A DNA stretch of 64,000 bases from Heterobasidion occidentale. Taxonomy: Eukaryota; Basidiomycota; Agaricomycetes; Russulales; Bondarzewiaceae. Every line of letters begins with the position of its first letter. The stretch's first letter is position 1. Under the pieces are notes generated by a model. It was not told the DNA's origin. It saw nothing but the letters and a program-made list of their open reading frames with translations, and did not search any database. A program made the translations under genes and the position numbers. Below are positions 10,753 to 21,081 of the stretch, piece by piece. The stretch spans positions 1,054,001-1,118,000 of the forward strand of contig JBCAQO010000002.1 in the NCBI GenBank assembly GCA_039111635.1, given 5' to 3'.

Positions 10753-13700
10753 ATGGAATTGCCGCCGGCTTTCAGCGAGTCTTGTGTTTGCGGAAGGTCA
10801 TTCTCGCTGCCATCGGCGCTCACTTACCACAGGCGCACATGTCAGAAAACCAAGAAAAGGTTTTCTGAGGCGCTAGCAAAAGCCAAAGAAGTGTGGGCTG
10901 CGAAGAAACGTCGTCGAACGGATGCTGATGGATCCAGAGCAGTTTTGGAGACAGCACCGTTGGTCGCGGAGGTCTTGGAGCCAGCATTGTCGATCGCAGA
11001 GGTCCCTACACCAGCTGTACAACAGGTGAGTTTACATCTCAAAGTTTCGCCCTCATCTGTATCTTAAGGTTTTCAGTCTATTCCACAGTCGTCCTCCGCA
11101 AATCAAGATGACCCAAACCTTTCTCTGGCAGAACGCAGGCCTCGTAGAGCAAATACCAGGCTTCCTAAACGTTATCGTGACATGTTGCCTCAGCCCCCGG
11201 CAGCTTTACCCGTTCAGTTGCAGTCGCTATCAGAGCCATCTTCTTCCGCGTCTATAACTCCGATGCAGTCGCCTCCCACCGTAGCCCTCTCTTCCGATCC
11301 ACCTCAGGTGATTCAAAAGTCTTTGCGACAGATCTTGAAGTCTCCCCGAAACATTTTTGGGTTGTTTCGTCAGTATCATGCCACTGACTTTCCAGCACAC
11401 GATCCCGAACGAGTCGCTGAAAAGCCTGCTTTGTCAACGCAGGATGACTCGAATGCCCTCCCTGAGTCTTCTTCTGCGCCGTCATTCTATCCTTATCCCA
11501 ATCGCTCGTCATTTCTTCTCGGTGAATGGTACTGGAACGATGGAGTACGAAAATCTCAATCGAGTTTCAAAAATCTCATCGACATCGTCGGCAGTACCGA
11601 TTTTCGCCCGGAGGACGTCAGAAAAACGCCATGGAGCAGTATTGATCGCAAGCTGGCTGGTCAGGATGAGGATAATTGGGAGGACGAACAAGAGGAGGAT
11701 GGGTGGATACACGACACCGTCAAGATATCTATCCCGTTCCACAAGAAATGTCTTCAACCAGGGGCGCAGGATTATGTCGTCACAAGTTTCCATCATCGAC
11801 GGTTAGTGTCTGTGATTAAGGAAAAGATCACCAACCCGACAACCTTTCCCCACTTACATCTCGAGCCATATAAACTGCTATGCCAACCTGGTAGTGCTCC
11901 AGAGGCAGTACAAGTCCACGGAGAAGCCTATACATCAGAGGCTTTTTTGGATGCACACAACGCTCTGCAGGAAAGTCCAGGAGAACCAGGGTGTAGCCTT
12001 GAAAGAGTTGTCGCCGCGCTGATGTTTGCATCAGACGGCACTCATCTTTCGACCTTCGGCGATGCCAAACTGTGGCCTGCCTATCTTGCACTTGGCAATG
12101 AATCGAAGTATCGCCGGTGTAAACCATCTTGTCGTTCCTTCACTCATATAGCTTACTTCGAAAAGGTAAATCGCTTCCATTCTACAGACGAACGACACTG
12201 ACGAAACGAAATAGCTCCCGGACGCTTTCAAGGATTTTGCTGCCGAAAGAATTGGAGGAAAGGGACCCAACAGCGCTTTCATGGCCCATTGTCAGCGCGA
12301 TATGTTACAGGCCCAATGGAGGCTACTCCTTGACGACGAATTTCTGCATGCCTATGCGCACGGCATTGTCATTGAGTGTTGTGATGGAGTCAAACGACGG
12401 TTCTATCCTCGAATATTCACTTACTCTGCTGACTATCCTGAAAAGTCTGTTTTTCCCCTTTTTGATATCACGGAGTACCCCATCACTCAATCATGTGTCC
12501 CAGGATCATTCTCGCCAGCATACGAAATCTCGGTGGTTGTCCTTGCCCACGTTGCCTGATTCCTCTATCCCGGGTGCATAACATCGGTATGCCTCAGGAT
12601 ATGGCACAACGGGTGTCACTGGCTCGCGTGGATGACCAACACCGTCGGGTTGTTGTGTCGCTTGCTCGGGAAATAATCTATCACAAAAATTTTGCAGTAA
12701 ACAGTTCTGCCGTAGAAAAGCTGTTGAAGCCAGAATCTTTGGTCCCAACAACAGTAAGTTTCTCGCTCTATGGCGTGAACATCCAAGTAAGCTAAACATT
12801 CATCTAGAATGCATTCTCGGAAAGACTGGCACCGCTTGGTTTCAACATGTTTGACATGTTTGTTGTCGATCTCTTGCACGAAATTGAGCTTGGCGTGTGG
12901 AAGTCATTGTTTATACACCTTCTCCGCATCCTCGATTGCGAGGACGAAGGGCTAAAGCACATCTTAGACCGAAGGTATGCAGAGTCTTGTCGTCAACGAC
13001 CAGGTGGCTCAATCTTCTGTCAGGTACCGACAGGTACCTTCGTTCGGTAGAGATGCGATCAAACGTATATCTAGAAATGCTTCCGAATTGAAGAGGATGG
13101 CTGCCCGAGACTATGAAGACCTTCTACAGGTAGGATCAGTTCTCCTTGACTGGTGTTTTCGTTCTGAGATCTGCTGCAGTGTTCAATCCCCGTCTTCGAA
13201 GGACTCCTGCCTGAACCGCACAATCACCAGATCTTGCAGCTCTTGTTTGTACTGACTCACTGGCATGGACTGGCAAAACTTCGAATGCACACCGATCACA
13301 CCCTTTCCCTTTTAGCTACGCTGACCGCTGTTTTGGGAGAGCGTCTTCGAGAATTTGTCGACAACACATGCTCTGCTTTCAATACTCGGGAGCTCGCAAA
13401 AGAGAGCGCTGCTCGACAACGACGCCAGCAAAATAAAATGGCCAAACTTCCTCGTCCTGCATCTGTGCTCGCAAGCAGTTCAGCGGATACAGCCAGAAAG
13501 CCCAAGTCATTCAATTTGGAAACTTACAAGATTCACTCTCTTGGTGACTATGTTCGATCTATTATAGCATTTGGGACAACAGATTCATATTCTTCTCAAT
13601 CGGTCCGTGCCTGTTTTTCTCTGTGTGCTTCCTGCGAATATTGACACATTCACAGGGTGAACGTGAACATCTTAGACCCAAAGGTAGTTTCTTGCGTACA

Positions 13701-14961
13701 AGCGGCAAAAATTATACAAAGCAACTCACACAGATCGAACGACGTGAGACTCGCATCCGCCAGCTTTCCTATAAACACGGCAAACAAGAGTCCGTCTCGA
13801 AGGATTTGAAACAGCGGTATCATATTGGCGAAACGGAAAAGTGCCCTGTGGTTCTTCCTCTCTTTTTACAGCGAAATTCAGGAGATCCCGCCATCAAAGT
13901 ACGTTGATCATTTTCTCATGTGAAACTATCAGACACTTATGATCTTCAGGAATTCTTGTCCAAGCTCAGGGCTCATCTTCTTCCGCGCATACAAACTGTG
14001 TTACAGGTCGAAGCCGCTACGCTTCCTGAGTATTTGAGGACTGAAATTCCAGTCCGGGACCCTACAAAGCGGGACGACTGCGATCTCATCTTCTTCAAGC
14101 ACGACAAGCTCTATTTGCACAAGTTAGCGCGTTTCAATTACACGACTTACGATGTTCAACGAGGACAGGACAACATTCATCCAGGTCACTCTCGCAGCAA
14201 TGTCATGGTGTTGGCTAACGTGGATTCCGATGCAACAAGTCATCATTTTTGGTATGCGCAAGTCCTTGGAATTTACCATGCAAATGTTATCTACACCGGC
14301 TCCGGCATGTTGGATTACTGCCCTCGTCGTATGGACTTCTTGTGGGTCAGATGGTATGAGACCATGCCTGCGACGGACGATGGTTGGGACACTTGCGAAT
14401 TAGATTGTCTCCGCTTTCCCCCTTTGAACAGGGAGGATTCCTTTGGATTTTTAGACCCAGTAGACGTTCTCCGGGAATGTCACATTATCCCAGCGTTCGC
14501 AAAAGGTCCTCGGCATGCAGATGGGATGGGTCTCTCCCGATGTGCCAAGGACGGACAGGACTGGAAGGCTTACTATGTGAATCGGTGAGTGAACATCGTA
14601 CTCGGCATATGAAAGCCCGACTCACGGTCTCGCGTCTAGGTTTGCTGATCGTGATATTCTGATGCGTTATCACTGGGGTATGGGCATTGGGCACATTCAT
14701 GCCCACGAACGATCAACTCCTGTCATTCCTTCTGGACGACAAGGGCCCTTGGAATTTCTTGAGGAACCAGAGCCCACGACACGGGTGCCCGATCTTCAGG
14801 ATACGGATATGGAGGAGAGAGAAGACCCAGAGCTGGCCTTGGAAGATCGTGAGGCAGAGGGATGGGAGGATGTGTCAGATTCAGAGGAATCCATGGAAGA
14901 TCCGGAAAGTGTAGATGAGGACACAACGATGTTTGATGCCGAGGACATGGTGTTTTCATAA
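10753..14961 (+). CDS. Plavaka transposase, apparently intact (1245 aa, ten exons)
   Basis: Exons 10753-11025, 11077-12165, 12215-12444, 12504-12753, 12808-12974, 13024-13129, 13180-13602, 13656-13898, 13950-14584 and 14640-14961 join in phase to 1245 codons with no internal stop. The N terminus is a short Cys/His finger (CVCGRSFSLPSALTYHRRTC). The core carries family landmarks in order: FASDGTHLSTFGDAKLWPAY, LGNESKYRRCKPSC, DDEFLHAYAHGIVIECCDG, FYPRIFTYSADYPEK, GGCPCPRCLIPLS, ELGVWKSLFIHLLRI, HTDHTLSLL, then RYHWGMGIGHIHAH and an acidic C-terminal tail. Two introns use GTC donors (GTCTGT at 12445, GTCCGT at 13603). The open frame through ten exons means this copy is recent or maintained. Confidence 0.92.
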
Positions 14962-15069
14962 TTCTATTGCACGATTCTTCGATAATCACATCTACGTACA
15001 TCTCTTAATCAGGGAGGGCTGGGAAAGTAACACCCCACACCCCTGGCATGATTCTACTGGAATGGGGGC

Positions 15070-15202
15070 CGACGAGGGAGCGGGGAGCAGAGAGGCCCAG
15101 GAACGACCTGAGGACGGATGCAGGAGCCTCTCATCCGAGTGTGAGCGAGTCAGCCGCGCTCCTGGGACTTGCGGAGGGATTCGACGAGGGAGCGGGGAGC
15201 AG
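15070..15202. repeat. Imperfect direct repeat downstream of the transposase
   Basis: CGACGAGGGAGCGGGGAGCA is found at 15070 and 15182, 112 nt apart, and the following 25 nt are related (GG-CC-AGGAA-GAC pattern). It lies 100-240 nt after the transposase stop codon. It could be part of a subterminal repeat array of the element or an unrelated duplication. Confidence 0.5.
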
Positions 15203-15769
15203 GGCGGCCGAGGAATGACGTGCGGACTGTGGCCGCAGCGAGGACGGGCGCGCGTGTCGAGCGTATGCGAGTGACGTGACTACGGCCGCGATGTGACAGG
15301 TGCGTTACGACGCGTTTCCTGGTCACGCGACACATAACGCTTACGAAATATTCATCTAAAACCTCTAATCGCTAGGTCATCAGGAATTCTTCACAGATAC
15401 GGATGCACTGGCGACATTAGAATCTTTATCTGTCAAAATGGGACATTGTTACGAGTCTTCACTGTGTATCGTGCGTTCTGTACAGAGCGTTGCCGTTACT
15501 GATTTTTATTTGTACAGTATAAGCCATTAGCGTGCGTCGTGACTTACTGATCACTCTGATAGATGTCTTGCAGACCGCGAGCGGTGTGGGATATATCCCT
15601 AATTGCATTGTCTGTCGCGAGAAAATCAAAGAAGCGCGTACAAACGAACACCACCGTTAAACTCTGAACGTGCAAACGTTTGCACGCAACCTGCACTCTG
15701 TCAAGAGCTTCCATCAACAAACATCCTCAACTACTACACCCTCTGAACACGGTCAATCACAGAATCAAC

Positions 15770-16332
15770 ATGACACGCTATCATAAGGGAAGGAGGGGGA
15801 CAAGGTGAGCACACAGCACGCTGTGTTCTGCGCTAGCGTCGCTAACGATCACGCTTGTTAGAAACACTCGCTCGAGGTGAGCATCTCTCGTTTTCACTGG
15901 ACCATGGGAGTGAAACCGCTGGTACTAGGCGCGTGCTGACGCTGCGGAAAGAGCGTGCATCGGAACCGACAGTCTCGTGGGCGTTTTCGGAACACTATAG
16001 CGCGAACGCGGAGGAGAAGTCAAGGGTAGAGTCACTTGTCCGAGAGTTTCTCCGCCACGCTGGGCCCGAAGCCCTACGCGATGTAGGAGCCGTGTGCATT
16101 CGGTGAGTTTGGATTTCACTCGCTGTTTGATTCTCTTTCATAGTGCTCTCTCCTTAGGTCCACTATGCATACGTCGGACGATGAAGTAGAACACGTCCAG
16201 GTGCGCGTATACGCGAAGGACGGACGGCGTTTGCGCATCAGGAAAGGGGGAAAGGATCGATGGGCATCCTTGCATATCCCCAACGATCGTGGTCTCTGGG
16301 TGCCAATCGTCTTCGTTGAAAAGAACGCCTAA
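15770..16332 (+). CDS. Small basic protein of unknown function, 132 aa
   Basis: Four exons, 15770-15804, 15862-15876 (a 15-nt microexon), 15929-16102 and 16158-16332, total 133 codons including the stop. The first intron has a clean CTAAC branch site 12 nt before TTAG, which supports the microexon; skipping it also keeps frame. The protein begins MTRYHKGRRGTR and is rich in Arg/Lys at the N terminus, followed by a helical acidic segment and a C-terminal beta-like part ending WVPIVFVEKNA. I recognise no family. Its position beside the transposon suggests an island gene, but nothing ties it to transposition. Confidence 0.55.
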
Positions 16333-16438
16333 ATGTCACGTCTTCCCATCCAAGTCGTCCCTACAATCTGATTGTCGTTGTACTCTATTTACTTCTTGGT
16401 CATGCGCTGTACACTAACTATTTCTTGATCATGCGTTG

Positions 16439-16708
16439 ACATATGACAATGCCTGGTAAAAATTCACCTATAATTCATGCTTCTGGTCATGGACTGCAAG
16501 ATCATGCTCGGTTGTCATTGCTATTTGAACATATGACAATGCCTGGTAAGATTTCGACTATAATTCATCTTTCTGGTCATGGATTTCAAGATCACGCTCA
16601 GTCGTTATCGCTATTTGAACATATGACAATGCCTGGTAAGATTTCGGCTATAATTCATCTTTCTGGTCATGGATTGCAGAATCTATTTCAGTCTTATCTT
16701 GCTTCTCT
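16439..16708 (+). repeat. 90-bp tandem repeat, three copies
   Basis: Copies start at 16439, 16529 and 16619 with ACATATGACAATGCCTGGTA. The first two are full length and the third diverges after about 60 bp. The period is a multiple of three, and a frame from the ATG at 16443 stays open through all copies (94 codons), repeating MTMPGK-S-IIH-SGHG. No promoter, homologue or intron was seen, so I call it a repeat rather than a gene. Confidence 0.85.
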
Positions 16709-16749
16709 TTTTGTAAATTTCTGGTGAATACTTGATCAGACTATACAAA

Positions 16750-19414
16750 GGTAGAAAAAGGCTTTCCAAGCCGTGACTATATGTCACCACTTGACCAACT
16801 CCGACAGGGAAAATCAGTACCAAGTAATTTTCCCGATGAAGACGAGTAAGTAGAGCGCAGCCAACTTAACCAAGCAGGACAGCAACCCAGCCCAGCTAGG
16901 TGATACCGTGCGTGCGCGGTGCGTAGTAGCATAATAAGGGAAAAAGGGCAACGGAGATAGGAGCCAGCGGCTCCGCCCGGCGCCGCGAGGATAAGATCTA
17001 AGTATAGTAAGACACTACCTCCTTTGCGTATGAGTATAGGTGAATATGGATGGCGATCGAGAGATGCGCGGGGCGTGCTGCGTGCTTTGGGAGTAGTGTA
17101 CAGTGATGAGGGGGCACGATGGAGAGTGGGAGCTGTACAGGGGTGCGATACAATGAAGTAAGGTGGAAACAGGGTGGTGAGTTTGCGGGGTGGGTAGGTG
17201 GAGACGGCGCGGAGGGGTGGGGTGGAGTGGGGTGGAGTGGAGTGGCGAGGACGTGATAGCGGCAGGATGCGTCGACGGCTGTACATACGAGAACCACGAC
17301 CGAGATCCGAGTCGCAGCACCGTCGCAGCTAGCTAGCCGCGGTCGCAGCGATAGCGAGCCGAGCGCTGGACGGAAATAGAACCAACACCAGCACCCTAAA
17401 CAGACACGTACACGTTGCGCTGTGCTGTGCCGTGCCGTGCCCGATCTCCATCGCCCGCCTTGGCCGTCTCGGATCGCAGGATGTGTCAACACGAAGGAAG
17501 GCGCGAAGCGGGATCAAACAAAACACAAGACACAGAAACGCGACGTTCTCCACTGGGTTGGATCGGTGAGAACGGGGGTGGGCAACGGAGGAAGAGCCGA
17601 AAGCGGGAACGGAGGGGGGCGTTGCGAGACGGGAGTCGGGAGGCGATCGACAAGGCCGGATCGATCGGTGCAAGCGAGACGGCTGCCGCGGGAGAAGCCC
17701 CCTCAACATCAGCCAACGACTCTATGTGGAGGATGGCATGTGTATCCGCGAATGCAGGCGCGGCAGTGCATATACATCCGGAGCTGTAAATGGAAAAGGG
17801 CAATCGGACAAGGAAAGGGGTGAGCGTGGAAGAGATAAGAATGTAGAGATGAAGAGATTGGACAGGCGGGTAGGAAAGATGAAGATGAAGATGGCACAGG
17901 GGAGATGATAAATGGAGGACGGAACCCAGGCGCACGACGCCTGCGACCGGCCGAAGAAACCGAGCCCACGAAAAACAAAAATATAGACCAAAACCCAACG
18001 AGGAAGACCGAAAGATAAAAGACAAAGGGCGCATGAGACATAAAACCCAGTAAGTAAAGAAGCGAAGAACCTGGAAGAACCACCGACTACCAGCCGCGCG
18101 CTCAGACAGAGTGCAGCTGAGCACCAGGAGTAGGTAAAGAGACGTGAACGTGAACCCTGCACGCGACGCGAGTGGACGAATGCAGTTGGCCTTCGGGTTC
18201 GCAATCTCCCGCGACTGTCTGCGACTCGTGCGACGGGCGATTGGCGTGTGGATCGACGGCTCCTTCCCAGTAGTTGAAACCCCCTAGGGACTAAAAACAG
18301 AGCGAAACACAGATTGACGTAAACCCCTAAACCCGTGAGCCTCCTTCACGTGAGTCGCCGCCATGAGTGCGAACTTGGACGCGGTGGATGCGAGATGACC
18401 AGAAGAAGAAAAAAGAGATGCCAAGGAGAGGGATTGGTGGATTGAGTGCCATGTATGTTCGATGGTGGGTTCCATGCTCGTGAATGCACGCGCGAGAACC
18501 CGAGGCAGAGATAGACAGTGGAGTGAGAAAAAAAATGAGACAAGGCAGGGACAGCGGCAGATAGCGAGGAAGTGGAGAAGTGGATAAGGGCAGGGCAGGG
18601 CAGGGCAGGGGATGGGTTAGGAAAGGACATGGGGAAGATGGTTGGAAAAGGGAAGGACGGCCAGCTCAGAACAGGGATAAGAGCAAACACGAGGATGGAC
18701 ATAGACCGCAGCGGTGAAATGTGAACCGCGGACTGCGAGTGTCGAGGGCATGGACACAGGGACAGGGATGAGGCATATGATACGGGGCAGGTGCCCGGTG
18801 CGGCGAACTGCTGTGTACGTGTACGTGTGCGTCCGATGTCTCTATATGTACACCCCGTTGCGGAAGTTCGGAGGTTTCGGAGAGAAAGAGACCCTCGCGC
18901 CGCTGCAGACCGGAGGCAAGTGTATGCACTGTGAATATCGGGGAGATTCTAGCTGAGATGGCGGTCGGGGCAGAAGGGCAGCGGAGCAATCGAGCAGGCA
19001 GACAGGCAAACAAGCTAGTGGAAATGAAAGGTGTCAGACGACGACCTGCACGCAGGACGTTGGTGCACACTCACCAAGGGCTGAAAGCGATATCGAAAGG
19101 AAAAAAAAACGGCGACCAGGAACTGGTAGCCATCCCCTCGCATCTGCCCAACTGCCGATCCTTCTCCAAGTTCTTATGCTCTCCGTGCGACTTCTGAATC
19201 CACCGGCGCCCTTGTCCGCAGTTTGTGCACACCTTGCCCTTTTTCTCTCACTTGCCCATTGCCGCTCCTTCTTTCCCCTCAGCATTAACCCCTATCCCAC
19301 GCGCATCTCATTCTCCACCCCTTCCGTCCGTCCCCATCACCTTCCTCTTCTTCTTTTCATTTCCGTTTGCAGACCCCCGAGCTCCGTCCGAAGCGCCGAT
19401 AAACCCCGCCGCGG
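16750..19414. other. No gene recognised
   Basis: A purine-skewed region with short, overlapping open frames on both strands and none with a recognisable motif. Short direct repeats such as GGCAGGGCAG at about 18593-18610 occur. An untranslated or long non-coding transcript is possible, but the sequence alone does not show one. Confidence 0.45.
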
Positions 19415-20095
19415 TCACGACACCAACACGACCCGCGCAGTGCGGGCGGCGTCGCCCTCGGACATGGTGTGCCCATGCCGCACGCGGGTCCACGGCCCAC
19501 GCCCTGTCGCCGCCGCCGATGCCGACACGGATGCCGGTGGGGTGCGCGAGGTGGAGTGGGCGAGGAGGGCGGCCATGCGCCAGTGGACGATCGGCGGCGA
19601 GTGCGGCGCGGGGGCTGTCGAGGATGCTGGCTGCGGTGAGGGCGACGCGAGGACGTCGGGCGAGCTCCACCAACGGCCGGGCATGCGCCGTCGGTGGGGA
19701 GGTGCGCCGCGCGGTGTGTGTGCGTCCGTGCTGATGCGGCGTACGAGCACGCCGCGGGTGGGCCCGCCGCTGGGCATCGTCGACGAGGACGAGGACGGCG
19801 CGGGCGAGCAGGACGGGGAGATGGCGGAGATCGAGGAGGACAGCGAGGAGGGCGGGACGGGGACGGTGTCGCGGAGCCATTCCTCGTCGCGCTGGGACGG
19901 GCACGACGCGGTGTAGGCGCGGCGGAACATGCTCTGTGGGGAGAGGAGGAGCGGGGAGTGTGCGAGCGAGGGCGGGACGGGGATGGGGAGGGGGGCGGCG
20001 CGGGCGTCACGGTGGAGGAGCGACTTTGTGCTGTGGGCACGGTGCATCGGGGGCCGTGTCGGACGACGAACAGCGAGGGACTGGCTGCGGTGCAT
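19415..20095 (-). CDS. Hypothetical Ser/Pro-rich protein, 226 aa
   Basis: A single open frame from the ATG at 20095 to the stop at 19415. It starts MHRSQSLAVRRPTRPPMHR and is rich in Ser, Pro, Arg and Ala, with poly-Ser runs and no membrane segment. The composition is very G+C rich and long frames are open on the other strand as well, so coding status rests mainly on length and a plausible start. I do not recognise a family. Confidence 0.35.
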   Translation of the reverse strand: MHRSQSLAVRRPTRPPMHRAHSTKSLLHRDARAAPLPIPVPPSLAHSPLLLSPQSMFRRAYTASCPSQRDEEWLRDTVPVPPSSLSSSISAISPSCSPAPSSSSSTMPSGGPTRGVLVRRISTDAHTPRGAPPHRRRMPGRWWSSPDVLASPSPQPASSTAPAPHSPPIVHWRMAALLAHSTSRTPPASVSASAAATGRGPWTRVRHGHTMSEGDAARTARVVLVS

Positions 20096-21081
20096 GCTGG
20101 CTGGTGCGCTCTCGGAGGCAGCCAGGGCGGCGGTGTGTGTGGGTGGTGGTGGTGGTGGTGGTGGATGGGATGGGATGTGGATGTGGATGTATGGGGATGG
20201 GGTAAGCAAGGCTGGGGCGGGGGAAGGGGTTATATGTAGAGAAGGAGTCGGGGAGTCGAGGGAAGGGGAATAAAAGGCAATTATGGAGTGGGTTGGAGTG
20301 CAGCTCCCGCCCCCCTAATTCGTTCTGCCGGACCGGTCATCTCCGAGCCCTCTCTCCTCGGCGCACTAAATCGTCTGGCGCGCGCCCAATTCTCGTCTTA
20401 GCGCACACCGGCCAATGGCCACCTAACTATGGCCCTCACACACGCGCTAGCACGTCGTTTTATGCATGAAAAAAACTCTATCGGTAATACAAACACTGAC
20501 ACTGGTGTACAGGCTTGCCGGCCACCGACTCTGCTGTACCTTGTGTCGAGACAGCGGCGGCCGTTCGGACGTGGCGGCGGCGCAGCAGCGTAAAGTATAG
20601 CAAAAGCGGAGAAAGGGAACTCGAGACGAGCGGAAATCTACAAGGAGCAATCAAAGAAGGGCAGCAGGGCCGCCGCACGAACGAACGAACGAGCGGCGAA
20701 ATAGGAAAAGAGAAGCACAGCACAGCACAGCACAGCATAGCACAAGTCAAATGCGCGAGTATGAATAGAACAATTTAGTGGTAGAAGATGCGTGTAGTAT
20801 CGTAGTCCGTATAGTGAATGGCATGTGACACGAAAAAACGAGCAGTCTGACCTAGTCACTTACTCAGAGCGGCCACGGGTCCGCCCCTCTCGAGGCGATA
20901 AGGCAAATCTCCAACAACGAGCGAGCGATGCCCAGCAGGTCCGCTTCATCCTGGGCGCGAGCAGCGCGGAGCCCGAACAGGGAACCGCGCCCCGCACGAC
21001 CAACAAAGACTCGAGACACAAAGAAGCACCGACAGCGACGGCGGATCTCGCCCTCTCGGGGTGTCAGCGGGAATCTCGTCA
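20096..21081. other. Intergenic region with short tandem repeats
   Basis: No gene seen. It contains GGT repeats at about 20143-20163, GAAC repeats near 20680-20692 and CACAG repeats near 20717-20738. The right part is the likely 3' untranslated region of the UBC6 homologue, which ends at 21082. Confidence 0.5.

Larger units (their letters stand above)
10320..15210 (+). mobile_element. Plavaka-family DNA transposon (ends not resolved)
   Basis: The element is defined by its intact transposase gene (10753-14961). The upstream paired motif and a downstream imperfect direct repeat (15070-15090 and 15182-15202) are candidate subterminal features. I found neither terminal inverted repeats nor a target-site duplication by eye, so both limits are provisional. 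Plavaka elements are cut-and-paste transposons described from fungi and are common in Agaricomycetes. Confidence 0.5.

Noticed and set aside
17486..18204. Hydrophobic minus-strand frames of 160-212 codons
   Set aside because: Several frames overlap, none with splice logic or recognisable motif; composition resembles translated purine-rich noncoding DNA.
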